A stretch of 64,000 bases of DNA from Terebella lapidaria. Lineage: Eukaryota; Annelida; Polychaeta; Terebellida; Terebellidae. The stretch spans positions 21,787,402 through 21,851,401 of the forward strand of contig OX424567.1 of assembly GCA_949152475.1 (NCBI GenBank), written 5' to 3'. Below, piece by piece: positions 25,276 to 37,244 of this stretch; position 1 is the stretch's first letter, and every line of letters starts with the position of its first letter. The translations under genes and the position numbers were made by a program. The notes below the pieces were generated by a model. It worked only from the letters and a program-made list of their open reading frames with translations. It did no database searches and was not told the origin of the DNA.

Positions 25276-26400
25276 CATAAGTGAATTTTTATTGCTTTCC
25301 TATGCAGAAATGTCCATATTCGCATGTTCCACAACTATATACATGTAATACACTATGAAATTGTTGATATTCGACATAACAACATGCCATTGGGTCATTA
25401 AACCGAGAGGATAGATAACCCGAAAATACTATGAAAACAGTGGATTTCCAGATCAGTGCAACGTACATATGTACTCATCGCAAATATGAGACTGAATGAC
25501 TGCCTAATTAGTTTTGAGCAGTGTCTAAAATCCGAATTATAGCATTGTCTGTGGTCGAAGACCGCACTTGATTACTGTTTTCCTATCCGTAATTGCGAGT
25601 TTAGTGGCTCTCTTGGCAGCAGTAGAGTGTCTCACCGCATCAGTCACTTCCCACTCTCAATACCACACATGTACATGTATATACTAAATTGTATAGATCT
25701 TTCCTCTATATTTCCTTTTCAAACCATTTGATGGTTGGGTGTCCATCTGTAGTATTAATTATGAAATATTAACTTGGTAATATATTTTAAAGATACATTG
25801 CTGCCCACGTTCTTACACATTTCACATAAGGGACACATATTTTCAAAGTAAAAATCGTTCTGTCAGCAGGAAATGATTTATGCGTATTCATTCCAACGTG
25901 AAATCCTTATATTCTAATAAACAATCTTGCAGGATACATATAATATTATTGCTATATTGCACATCACTGAAGCTGAATCCCTGAGAGATGAAACCAGTTC
26001 GTTTAAAGTTCCTAGCTTCTATGTATCGAGTGGATCGCCCTCCATCTGAGTTCATGATGTTCAAAATGTTTCCGGGCATCAAAGGGAGATATATTCCATC
26101 TCTCCTCATATTAAGTCCATTACACATCAGTAGTGTAATAAGACAGGTATAGAAGTATTTGGTTGGACTCTTGTTCATGACGATGAATATCATATTAGTA
26201 GATGAATCGAGTCCCCCATTGTATACACTTCACCGTATATGATAGATGGAGTGAGTTCACGGGAATGTGTTGTGGTGACGCATTGTTCCTGAAGCTTTTA
26301 TTTTACATTCCAAAAATAAGTCCGTGTAGGAATGGGTTACGAGATATCAGCGAGTGGGTTCGCATCAGTGGCCGAGATAACACCCCACTGTGAAATGCCT
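25276..26400. repeat. Composite repeat, partial copy (blocks B and C)
   Basis: 25390-25800 matches block B (GGGTCATTAAACCGAGAGG, then GGCAGCAGTAGAGTGTCTCA). 25830-26390 matches block C (TCTGTCAGCAGGAAATGATTTATG, GGCATCAAAGG, and an ATCAGTGGC...GAGA word). It is more diverged than the two 4 kb copies. The minus frame at 25888-26193 does not match frames in other copies. Confidence 0.65.
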
Positions 26401-27608
26401 TGAAATGAAATAATGTGATGATGTATATTAATTCGATTGATACACCAGTTTGTATTGATGTGTATGGGTGTTTCTATCTCCACATGGTACATATTTTCCT
26501 TGAGGTATGTTCGCATATCAATAACGATCTCGAGACAAATGGCAAGATCCTATCCCATTGATAAATTACCGAAAGATTTCTCGCCGTCTAGGGCATATTC
26601 CTTGCGTGTCGTTTCGAAATATCCCACAGAAGATAACCACGGGACACTTCAGTTTGCCTGGATAGCGCCCTGTCGAAAAGGCTTACCTAGATCTACTGAT
26701 AAATCTATTGTCGGTGGCAATAGTTGATTACGTGCCAAATAGAATAAAAGTCAGACGTATTCTGAGCAAATGGTAAAACAAACGTTTAGAATTACAACAT
26801 ACGTGTTAAAATATATGTACAGCCAGCAACATATTAAACCACGCCTTGTTTCACTTTTTGTGGCCTGTGGCTTCTACAGAAGATGCTTTCTTCGTTTTGA
26901 TATTGAAACATTTGAGACAGTGCCATTCAATGCCGAGTAATTGATTGATGAACATAGTAGAGGAGTTTTGCAGCATCACTTCTTGAAATCTACCTATAAT
27001 GATGACTATTGGAAGGAACAACTGAACATCCATCATTTACTGCTTCTGTCGAGCTGCCGCAAATGTACGTTTTTATTTCCATCGTCTTTCCTCTTAACTG
27101 GGATATGAAAACTTGTATATGGGATATTTCGCAAACATGTAGTTTACAATCTATAGCCATAGCACTCCTCGACTCCCAAGAATAAAAGCTATGCACTGCC
27201 ATATAAGATTCTCATTTGATCAATATAGTATGTCTTCTAGAATTCATAGTCATGCATATAAATAACTGAAATTCTTAAGGTCCAAACCCAACTCATGCAA
27301 TAGGTCCAGTTCAGTTTGTTTATGAAGTCACATAAGCATATATATACACCAAGATAGAACACATGCATTGACATAATACCCTCACATGGGTTACATGTCA
27401 CTATAATTCAAATAATGATACATACACATGGACACATATCTCAACACACGAAACACACATAATATACCACAGGTACTGACTTACATAGGTAATAACATAA
27501 AGTCAACAATATAGTTATCTCTTATTTGCTGATGAAAACTTGTTCATACTCGATCTACAAAAATGTCAAAGATATTTTTTCAAATTTACTGCTGATGCAT
27601 ATTAGAAG
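26401..27608. other. Unassigned region
   Basis: AT-rich, with short frames on both strands (26437-26727, 26851-27036) that show no domain. 27290-27500 is rich in CACATG/ACATAC words. No gene is called. Confidence 0.45.
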
Positions 27609-27853
27609 AAATAAGTATCAATCTATTACCACAAACACAACTAGAGTTTGATGATGACAATAGCAAACGTGACATACAATATTTTGCAATAGAAATGAAG
27701 CCCAACCAGCCCAACTAGTTTTTTCATACTGTACAGCATACAACTGCCCAACAATCTATGAACATAATTTAGCAATCTAAAACAAACCCCGTTGAATAGA
27801 TACATGACAAGTACATAAGTACCTAATCACAGGTCAAAATGCTACTGAGTTTG
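27609..27853. repeat. Dispersed ~300-bp repeat, copy 2 (internally deleted)
   Basis: It begins AAGTATCAATCTATTACC and ends GCTACTGAGT, like the copies at 671 and 49847. It lacks the central stretch with the CACACTG/CAGTGTG inverted pair. Confidence 0.7.
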
Positions 27854-28382
27854 GTATCCAATTTCCGTAATATCTGGAATACATGATCTCGTAGATATGA
27901 ATACAATGGGCATGAAATAACAAAATGGACAGTTTTATCATCAATGGAAATAACGAAATGGACAGTTTTATCATCAACCAGCAGTGACATCGGCTCAGTG
28001 TCTCAGTGGCAGTACTTTGATGAACACTAATAACATGTACAAATGAAATGCGTGCCAAGAAGATTAGTACGTTCACTTACAATCCACTATCATGAATCGT
28101 AAATGGTTTATATTGACACCATGATGGCCATCTTGCTGGGATCACAATCCTAATAGCATATCTGAGGCAGCATGTTGTTATCAGAAATGAACGTATCGCT
28201 CCTAAACACGCCATTGACGATAATATTGGTCTCACATCAGAAAAATCTGGAATGTAATGTGAATTTGCTCTCAGTTCTGAAACTGTCGATTGCAGCTTCA
28301 CATAAGATGAAAGGAATTTAACTGTAACGTTTATCAAACCTAGAAACCAGAACACATCACCTAAGTTTATATCCCGTCTCAA
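27854..28382. repeat. Composite repeat, fragment ahead of the SINE
   Basis: The end of this stretch (AAACCTAGAAACCAGAACAC, 28338 onward) matches ATCTAGAAACCGGAACACAG near 45920, a recurrent block that continues on the far side of the SINE. A duplicated ~24-base phrase, AATGGACAGTTTTATCATCA, sits at about 27922 and 27957. The frame at 28077-28382 has no recognisable domain. Confidence 0.5.
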
Positions 28383-28667
28383 GTATCTTTGAAAAAAAAA
28401 AAAAAAAAAATTATTTTACAACAATTGATGAACAAGCATCAGCTTATATTAACATCTCTTGTTGGCTCGGATCTTGGCGTAAGGGTGGTCATTAGTGTGG
28501 GAGGAAACCAGAGAACCTGGTGAAAACCCACTTGCCCGGTTTGGCGACCACATACCACCTCACATACTGCCGAGGCCGGGGATCGAACCCGTGCCTAAAC
28601 CGACTGCATTGGTGAGAAGTCAGCCCACATACGAACTGAGCTAACCGGGCAACCGGTATCTTTGAAA
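28383..28667 (-). mobile_element. tRNA-derived SINE with 12-bp target duplication
   Basis: Read on the minus strand the element runs from 28655 to 28395. The head GGTTGCCCGGTTAGCTCAG resembles a tRNA 5' end. The RNA polymerase III A box is TAGCTCAGTTCG (28632-28643) and the B box is GGGTTCGATCCC (28579-28590), about 42 bases apart as in tRNA genes. A non-tRNA body follows (CCTCCCACACTAATGACCAC) and the tail is a run of T. The target duplication GTATCTTTGAAA is perfect on both sides (28383-28394 and 28656-28667). The intact duplication indicates a fairly young insertion. Confidence 0.88.
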
Positions 28668-31600
28668 CTCCACAACACCCCTGAAACTATGAAGCACAAA
28701 ATTAATGAATAGTAACATACCAGTTGAATCAACTGCTGCGGAAGTCTTCATTTGAAATGGATATAAACCTGCCATATATATTGAATTTTACTAAGCTTTA
28801 ATGGGGTACCTGCTGATGCCATGTGCTTTTGGGGCTCTAAAACAGTCTATCATGCCCAAGAAGTACAAAAAACGTCATGTCCATTGTTTTTATTATGCAA
28901 AAACAAACATGACAAAAATTTAATGTAACATTATTACGTTTTTGTATGAATTTGGCAAGTAGACTGTTTCTATGGTTTGTCTATACCCGAATTACATGGT
29001 GGCGATCCTGGTGGCAAACAGGAACCCCATTGTTTTGACAGTTTCAACTCTACAATCAGTTGGCCAAAACCTTCGCTAAAATTCTTTTAAGGAATATACT
29101 TGGGGAAAGATGAACTGATGCATACATTACGAAAATCACAGTACACCAAAACAAGACAGCTAATGAATGATTGTTTTTGCAAATAGTAATTTGTGTTACA
29201 TTCTGCGTGAAGAACAATATTTATTCTATCAGCTCTGACTAATCCTCTATCACAGTTTCCATACCAGTATCATTCATCCGGGGAATGAGCATCTGATCGA
29301 AGAAGCCACCAGTTGTCAAATGGCATGAACTCAATCACGTTTCAATCAGCCTAAGAAATGTGATATGTGAACGTCATTCATTCTGTTTATTGTCTGCTTC
29401 TGTCTGGTCCACAACATATTTGATCTTTAAATTATATCAAATTTATTAACGATAATATCCGTTGATATTTGCTCTGAAAATCATAAGTGTTTATCAGCCA
29501 CTGAATTTCGTTACCTGTGCTAAGCGAGTTTTGGTTGTTTCTCCATCCAACATATCCCATTTGCTGTGTTCATCTTCTGTTTCATAACTCTGCTGTATAT
29601 GATGCGAAATCCATAAGTTGTAAAGGTGGATACTGTACTGAATGTATATTTTCTTGTAATAAATACTATTCAGAGTTTATCAGAATGATATTTTTGGAAA
29701 AGCATACCATTTTACAATCAAAGCATTACACCATTTCCCTTCAGCCAATTGGATCTGAAACATACATTTGAAAAACTACAGGATATCTAGGTGTTTTGTG
29801 ATGATTAAAGTCAACAGGATATCTATGTGTTTTGTGATGATTACAGTTAATATCATCAAACACACACAAAAAACCTGAACAGAAAACCCCCGAAATTTTT
29901 GACAGTTGACGGTCGTAACGCCATGCCATTGGGTCATCACACCCGAGAGGGAAGACAAACTGAGCGTACTCTGAAAACGCTCGATTCCCAGATAGAATCA
30001 CTTTACTCATCCGAAATATGATGCTTATGCTGAGTGGAGTATCCAATGTTTCTAACATTCTAAAGATAACGGTATCATTAAATAGATTAATTCTTTTACT
30101 GTTACATCTCATCGCATCCGTCACTACTCACACTCCATACCACAGTATACTGTTTAGTGGTATGGTGGATCTTTGCTTTGTGTTTCCACATTCCATTCGT
30201 TTCATGAATGTCCATCGGTAGTACTAATTATGAAATATCAATAAGTAACGAAAGGTATTTTCAGATAGATTACTGAACATATTCTGGGAGCCATACATTT
30301 TTTGATTAAATAAGGGTTTTCTGTCAGCAGGAAATGATTTATGGTAAATTACTATTGAATTGTTATCATTATAACGTGGCATGTATTCTCATATGCAATT
30401 TTGCAATATACACAAATATTAATGCACAATATTAATATTCATTCTATATTAATCATTGAATTTGAACCATACTCCCCCCCCCCCCCCACGCCTCCATAAA
30501 ACAAAGTTGAATCCAGGTTTGGTAATTTCCAGCTATATAATACCCTGACTGTCCTCGACATCAGTTGATGGCTTGCAAAACGTTTCCGGGGATCAAAGGA
30601 AGTGATAAATATTATCTTTTCATCTCGACTCAACTACAGATAAGTAGTATAATAAGATGGGTGCTAACGTACGTGGACGAACATTTTCTGATCTATTCAC
30701 CATCATATCTGTTGGTGAATAAATTGCTCACATTTACTGTATCCACATAAGCTTATTGGACACCGGAAGGTGAGAACTTTGAACTATGCACTAGTGCCCC
30801 ACTGCGAATATACAACATTCCAGAGAAGAACAAACTCCAACGACGAAAAGAAAACAGGAAAACGTGGGAGGAATAGGTTCAGTTTTTTGCGACTTTACAA
30901 GAGACAATACACTGGAGACAACAAAAAGTGGATCCATCAATCTCAAGTATTGGCGAGTGTGTTTGTATCAGCGGGTGAGACATCGACCTGCGCCGAAGAC
31001 AGCGACTGCCGGGTCACCAGGAAGTGATCCCTGGCACTGTTAGTGGGCTGGGAACAAGGAGACGCATCTGGCGAGACAGTGTCTGCTCCCACCGACAGCG
31101 ATTGCGAACGAGTCTGCATGCCTTGCTGCCTGCCCGTAGAAATCTGGGAGTGTCACTCCACCAGCCATCGAGGCAATGCATGGTGATGGACTGGATTGAA
31201 AGTGATAAAGAGGGGATTAGAATTTTCTGACCGATGACATATGTGTATGTTGCACAGTGGAATTGGATACTGTGTCAAGTGAAAAGATTGCTTCCTATAG
31301 TGGCAGCCTAGGGAGATAATGTGAAACGTCAATGACAGAATCGGGAAATGTGTTGAGTATTTCTCGCTGGAACTGTTCTTGGTTAATAAAACAATGAAAA
31401 ATTAAAAATAAAATTTTGGTACCCAATAGTCCTTGATTTTTCTTTACGGTTGTGATGAAAATTAACAGGGAGACATGTGAGGGGTATAAATCGGTTTGTG
31501 AAAGGTGGTACTTCTGGAAAAATAACAAACATTTGAGCGGTTGGAAATGCCGTACCAGTAACAGGAAGGCAAATATAAATTGTTGATAAACTGACTTCGA

Positions 31601-31823
31601 AAATACTTTGTTTCTTGGAATAACACCCGAACTAACTACCTTGTACGTATGGCTAATAAATGACAACCGTTCATTTCAAAAGTTCATTTCAGGAGCATTC
31701 ACCTTTTTTCATTGGACATGACGTGTGGCACTTTTTCGGGTTGAATAGTTATTTTTTCTCATTTTTTCTCTCGGGAATGATAACAAATAATCACCAGAAT
31801 GTCATAAGCGTTAGCAATTACAT
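28668..31823. repeat. Composite repeat copy interrupted by the gypsy element (left part)
   Basis: Blocks appear in standard order: block A (29090-29560, landmark at 29322), block B (29750-30330, with CCATTGGGTCATCACACCGAGAGG-like text), block C (30330-31030), block D (31030-31640) and the start of block E (31660-31823, GAATAGTTATTTTTTCTC...CATAAGCGTTAGCAATTACAT). The copy resumes at about 44315 on the other side of the gypsy element. A 14-C run lies at 30474-30487. Confidence 0.8.
30948..31195 (+). other. Candidate cysteine-rich peptide relic in block C/D
   Basis: One frame reads LASVFVSAGETSTCAEDSDC, then a TGA, then a second segment in the same frame with TDSDCERVCMPCCLPV and WECHS, ending at TGG-TGA. 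The first segment recurs in other copies with few changes (15541, 24370, 56812). It looks like the hydrophobic end of a signal peptide followed by a Ser/Thr/acidic stretch and a DSDC motif. The in-frame TGA and frame-breaking indels in other copies argue that, if it was ever a small secreted peptide gene, all copies here are relics. The function is unknown. Confidence 0.25.
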
Positions 31824-31913
31824 CTGTGAAGAATACCGTTCAGTGGCCGGTATTAGGCCGAATGTCTGGGATGTTGTGCTACAGACCACAAGCCGGCAGT
31901 TTAAACTCAACTG

Positions 31914-31919
31914 TTTATT
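31914..31919 (-). terminator. Putative LTR polyadenylation signal
   Basis: AATAAA on the minus strand, about 90 bases before the end of the LTR and downstream of the TATA-like site. Confidence 0.45.
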
Positions 31920-32066
31920 GTGATGACAAATGTCCGATGTCGGCACTCGCTCACAATCAGGGGCGCTCACACCTATGTCGGTGATTTCCCGGTCGAATTA
32001 TATCTTCGTATATTTTAGTCCTTCGTATACAACAATATCCTTATATCACAGTTTATATTTACATAT

Positions 32067-32075
32067 CCCCTTATA
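32067..32075 (-). promoter_or_regulatory. Putative LTR TATA box
   Basis: TATAAGGGG on the minus strand inside the LTR, upstream of the AATAAA signal. It is the best TATA match in this LTR; placement is inferred from layout only. Confidence 0.4.
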
Positions 32076-32579
32076 CGTTCACGGCCGTTCTTCTAGTTAC
32101 AATACAAAACACGACCGTCTCCATTGATCACTTCTACTCAACTGCGCAGATTCTATGGGGCCGGGGGAACATGTGACTGTGTAATTTCCCGCCAAGTGCA
32201 TGCGGTGTTGTGATTGGTTGGATGTATGCTGGTATGCGCTGATCTCACCGGGAAAGTGGGTTTCCCTGGTGCGTGTCAAAACTTGTATTGACTGTAACTG
32301 TGCACGTGATGCGTGGGGTATGTGTGTCAAGTTCTATGTTTAGAAGTCAGTGCATGTGAAGGTCAAGGCCGAGTGTACTGGGTCGAGTGTACCGAATAAA
32401 TGGGGCCGCAGGTGCGTGGTTTGACCTGTGTGTGTAACCATGACTACATGGAGTTTATGCTTGTGATCGTATAGTGTGTACTTGTCCTGTATGTAAGTCA
32501 TGTAGAATGAATGTTTGTTGTGGAAATATGTATGCGCGGGAGGGACGGGAGTTACAGTCGCTAAAATTACTACATTACA

Positions 32580-33075
32580 CCCCTTCATTAAACCTACGCC
32601 CTCGGGATTACCCTCCCCGGACCCTACCGTCGCCAAAAACTAAACAATAAAAAGCTAAGAAGTCCTAAAAGGTCAAACCCAGAACACTCACACACACACC
32701 CCGCGCGAAATGAGAAAACACTGCATACAATGAAAATTTCCTAACCGTCAAAATAAACGTCCGCAGTCAGTCCGTCATCAGTCTCTACGATGATACATTT
32801 ACAAATACATGCACAACAATGAATGGAATGAATTATATGGAAGGTATGAACAAAACTCCTCGACGTTTCATAATGAAACGGAAACTATTTAAAGTCTATG
32901 AACTGAAACAGAAAAATTTGATTAAACTTAACTAATTACATGGATAAAACGAAATGCCGTGACTAGGATATTATATTGATATGTACACTATTTACAATAC
33001 GGTAGTTCATGACCAGAATGACTGGTCGTTACAGTTGGGGCCGCATCCAAGGGGCCGAACAGTTCGGGGCCGAGC
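32580..33075 (-). other. 3' untranslated region and polypurine tract of the gypsy element
   Basis: The stretch between the stop of the extra ORF and the LTR. The minus strand ends in AATGAAGGGG (32589-32580), the expected plus-strand primer site for reverse transcription. It is otherwise AT-rich and non-coding. Confidence 0.7.
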
Positions 33076-35793
33076 CTACTTCTCTTCTCGCTCACGCCTG
33101 CTGGCGGGCGGAGGCGGGGCTGCTGGCGACGCTTGTCGCATTAGCTGTAATTGCTCGTCCGGGGGCAGTCTTGGCAGAATGGACACAATTGTGGCCAAAA
33201 GCTCCCCCGGAATAGTCGGTGTAGACGGGGTCGTCGAAGCTGGTGTCTCCGATGGGGTCGGGGTCGAAGTCGCTTGGAGCCGAGCGATCTCCTGTCGTTG
33301 GTTGGTGACTTGGTCTTCCAACTGAGTCACGAGGACTCGGAGCCGTAGATTTTCCTCGGACAGGGTGTCCGGGAACGTGGGCTGGTGGCGCTCATGCAGA
33401 GCACCCATCCCAAAGCCGACAGACAGGCCGTTGTACTCCGCCTGCCTGATATGGTGATCCAGGGCCGACATGTACTCGCGACGAATTAGCCGTAAGTACT
33501 GATGCGCCAGGTCATCAGTGCGCGCGAGTGCCAGGGTCGGAAGATGCTCTTCTGGTTCCGAGGGTAAGAGCAAGGGGTCGGCATTATGGGCGGCCTGTTC
33601 GAGACGAGCCGTCCAGAAGTCCTCATGGAATCCGAGGTAATTCGGTAGCCGCTGGGCATCTTCATCCCGTAGAAAGTCCCGGAGGTCGGGGTTCTGGCCG
33701 GGTAATGCCTGAAGGCCGGGTAGCGAGCGGGTCGCCAGACGTCCTCCATGTTGTCGAAGGAACTGGAAATCCGCCGCAAACTCGCCGGATCCATGAAACG
33801 GAAGCCGTTCATCAAGATTCCGGTGGAGCGACTCGAGCTGTCCGGGGTCGTCCATTTGAAGTCGGGGTCGGTCTCCGTCTGTACCGCGTGTCGGTACGAA
33901 GCGTAGAGGCTCCACTTCCTCCGTGAGATACGGTGGCAGCGGGTCGGGCTCCACCATCTGTCGTGAAGGCGCTGGTGAAGACTCCGGGGTCGGCGATTGT
34001 GTCAGGGTCGAATGTGCAGGAGTTCCGGGTGCTATCTCCCTAAGCGGAGGTGGCCGATCTCCAGTTGGGCTCTGTGTTTCAAGAGTCTCCTTGGCGGGTG
34101 ATGCCGATGCCGAGGTCGCGTTCAGAGGTCGACTCTGGAGTGGCGGGTACTCCTCCGGTGGAGGAACCAATCCCTCACGGACTCGGTAGTCTGTGACGTT
34201 GGGAGCCGTGGGTCTCTCCACGACCATCCGCCTGGGTACGATGTCCGAAGGCCGAACTCTGGACGGGGTCGAAGACGTCACTTCGACCCCGTCCGCCGAG
34301 GCCGAAACACCGGTGGTCGTTGTCGGGATTTCCTCCGCCGTGCTCACTGATGTTGTTTGATAAGTGATGGGCCGGACGAAGAAAATTGTACTGGATCGCC
34401 GTACTCGAACCCGCGTGTTCATGGTCTCGATGTCACTGACCATGCGGGTTAGCCGAATTTCGTCTGCCGGGGTCATAGCACGATTGTACTCAAGTCGACG
34501 GAGTACTTGTTGCACTTCTGGGGCCGAGTTAGGCGGATATTGGTCAAATAGTTCTGGCGCCATGTGCCAGATGCCGAATGTCAGGACGGTGTTAACATCC
34601 CTCCTGAAGATTGGGATATTGGCCGGAACTCTTGGGGGTCGATAATTCGGGTTCGGCTGCATGTCGACTCTGCAGCGTAGCGCGAACCTGACGAGCATGG
34701 GGCCGGATGCCGATAGTCGTCCCTCCTGGTAGAAGGGAAATGATGTCATGTGTTGCGGGGTCGCTTGAGACAGGTGCCGGAACATCTCCTCCTGAGCCAA
34801 TGTCCGAAAGTTGTCGCGGGCCGGGCACATGAAAAAGCGTATGAACGGAAAATGATACGCCAAAACGTGCGCGTCGAGGTTCTGGGCCGTCCGGAAAGGT
34901 CCGCGTCGTGGTACGGTGGACCACTGCCGCTCTCCTGCTCCCTCTTCCTCGCCGATACAGAAGGGGCACTCGTAGCGGCCGTCTCCGCGTTGTAATGGGG
35001 CCAGCGTGAGGAGGTTACCCTCCGACAGGGTCGAAGGCTTGTCGAAGTTATGGACATGGCCGCATCCAGCGCTCCGATTCCGCTTGCCGAGTGGAACATT
35101 GTTCCAGTCTATAGGCCGAGTTCCGTAAGGTGTCACGGGAGGTGGCACCAACTCCATAAGCTCCGCCACTTGCCGACGGAAAGTCGAAGTCGGGGTCGAA
35201 ATAGCAGATCCGCCACTAGAGCGCGACGAACTGCTCGATGTCGATCGGGCTCCCGCTCCATGTTTCTCTTTAAACGAAGTGTACGTTCTCTTGCTCGGAG
35301 AACGGGAAGCCGAAGGTCGTACTACCGCTGAGCTGGTAGTTGGTGAAATCGGGGCCGGAGCGATCGGAGCGATTACTTGATTAGCTGGGTCGGGTTGGCG
35401 GCTCGCCGCGGCGACTCGCTGAGCCTCCTGAGCCGCTTGTCGTGCCTCGATCGCACGCTGAACAATACTCCCGCCTTCCTCGAGTCGGCGGAAGCGCTCG
35501 GGGTCGATGTTAAAGATATCGTCCTGAGTCGGGCTTGGCGTATGGCGCGCTTTGGGTCGTGCTCCTTTCTCCGCCTCACTCGCGACATCTCCGGGGCTGC
35601 TTTGAGCGGGCTGCTCGGACTGTGAATCGGGGCCGGACAGGGAATCGTCGTCGGGGACGATTATCGCGTGATCCGATTCCTCACCCTGGTCGACAACTTG
35701 GGACGGTGATCTTATCGCCGTCCACTTTTACTGTGCGGGGCCGATTGTCATCTGGGTCGCCTTTCTCCCGGTCATCCCCGGTTTGTCAGCCAT
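33076..35793 (-). CDS. Extra ORF in env position: Cys/His-cluster and coiled-coil protein of unknown function
   Basis: The frame is open from 35727 to 33076 (about 880 codons); the first in-frame ATG inside it is at 35157. A better-placed ATG (35793, context GCCAGCATGG) lies in the same frame but meets a TAA after 21 codons, so the start region looks frame-damaged. Numbering from the GTG at 35169, residues 36-140 hold a Cys/His cluster: C36, H38, H40, C68-x2-C71, H101-x4-H106, C115, H132, H140. The middle is Pro/Ser/Thr-rich. Residues 603-632 form a leucine-rich coiled coil, and the end is basic (SRREREEK). No signal peptide, fusion peptide or transmembrane helix is visible, so it is not a classical envelope protein. 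A nucleic-acid-binding accessory protein is my inference; no family is recognised. Confidence 0.75.
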
Positions 35794-37244
35794 GCTGGCG
35801 GGCCGCAATTAAAGCCGAGGTACTCCCAAGTACTGACTAGGCTGGCTGTAACAAAGTCCTGATTTCATCAAAACCAGCCTAGTTCAAATGCCGAAAACAC
35901 AAAGCCGAATTATCTCCCAAGTCTTGCGAGCCGGATTTAAACAATGTCAAAGTTCACAGGCCGACAATTATATTCGATTATCACAGTTTTTGTAACAATA
36001 GTCCGTATTTCAATTCTAAACTTTCAATAGGTTCTTCTTCTCCAAAGTCTCAGGCGCGAATGACCTGATTGCCGCTAATCTTCACAGCCGTACACGTAGA
36101 TGCCGACAGCATCTCGATTCTTAGAACTGGGTCGGGGGGCGCTCTCTATCTGCATAGAAAACGTCTTTACGCTATGTATCATTGTTCCAAGCGTACACAC
36201 AGCAAGGCGGGGCCGTCGTCAAGGAAACGCAGAGCGATCCTTCTCTGACCTCTTGGGTCAGTCCATTACGACAGTAGGGGGTGTCCTCACACTGTCCAGA
36301 TTTCCGTATGTCCATCTGCCGTCCCCTGGATAACACGTTCCGAAACATTGTCTATTTGTACTAATCGACTGTTCGAATTACTGGGCTCTTTTTTTGCCCG
36401 ACGACTCACTATTGTCTTTATCAGGGGAGATTTCATGTGGGTGCTGTAAACAGCTTAAATGTCTATCTGCGCTCGTGCGTACCTTGTGAACTAAACAGTT
36501 TATCATTCCTTCTCCCACAAATTAGCGCACGATAAACTACGGGGTCGAGTTGCTGTTTCACAGATGACACACAGTTATTAAAGGCTGAGATATGAATATC
36601 AATCACTCACAGGGGCGGACATCGTTCCATTCATTTTCAGCCAGTTCACAAGACGACAGGGCCGCAAATATTGTAGGGGTCGAAATTGCAATGATCTGGG
36701 TCGGTCACACCACGGCGCTTTGAATATTTGGGTGATGAATTTGGTGACAGGCCGCATCTTGGTATGATAGCTATGTAGTGACTGGTTCCCGTACCACCGG
36801 GCCGTTCCTCCGAATACTACATGGAGTGGGTAGAGGCTCTGTCGACGCATACCCCGGAATGAATCACACTATCACCTCTTCGACAACTAAGTGGCCCTAC
36901 TCACGGTGTGACTGGTTTTTATCCTCTTCGGCTGGCACATGGATGGAAGCTTTACATGATAATCTTAGTCATTGCGTAACATACGCCTTGATCAATGGTA
37001 CATGTTATACGGGGTCGAAACACATATCATAATGCAACCAATTTTTCACCAGTATCGTAATTATAATATCATATCGAGTGTATATACATGTAGATCGAAT
37101 TCGCCTCACTGACATCTTGTACATGTTAAATGCATATATGTTATTATAATATAATATATTATTGTGAGGAATGACATGATATCATAGTCCGTTAGACATG
37201 CATAATTCATCATCAATGGCAACAATCAGATAACAAGGCCGGGG
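35794..37244 (-). other. Internal non-coding stretch of the gypsy element
   Basis: 1.45 kb between the end of pol and the extra ORF, with no long minus-strand frame. It still carries the GGGYCG words (for example 36129, 36210, 36542, 36659, 36677, 36698, 36799, 37012 and 37256), none of them reversed as far as I can see. It may supply a promoter, splice acceptor or packaging sequence for the downstream ORF; that is inference from position. Confidence 0.55.

Larger units (their letters stand above)
31825..32579 (-). repeat. 3' LTR of the gypsy element (755 bp)
   Basis: On the minus strand it begins TGTAATG directly after the purine tract AATGAAGGGG (32589-32580) and ends CTTCACA at 31825, giving the usual TG...CA termini. 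It contains a TATA-like TATAAGGGG (minus strand, 32075-32067) and a polyadenylation signal AATAAA (minus strand, 31919-31914) about 150 bases further on, compatible with a U3-R-U5 layout. The left flank ends exactly where block E of the host repeat stops matching its relatives. No partner LTR exists at the other end. Confidence 0.8.

Noticed and set aside
28579-28643. A tRNA gene on the minus strand
   Set aside because: A and B boxes are present but no cloverleaf with matching acceptor stem can be drawn. The unit continues into a SINE body and is flanked by a target duplication.
33076-35169. Third ORF as a retroviral-type envelope
   Set aside because: There is no signal peptide, no furin-like site followed by a hydrophobic fusion segment, and no C-terminal membrane anchor. 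Cys/His and coiled-coil features point elsewhere.
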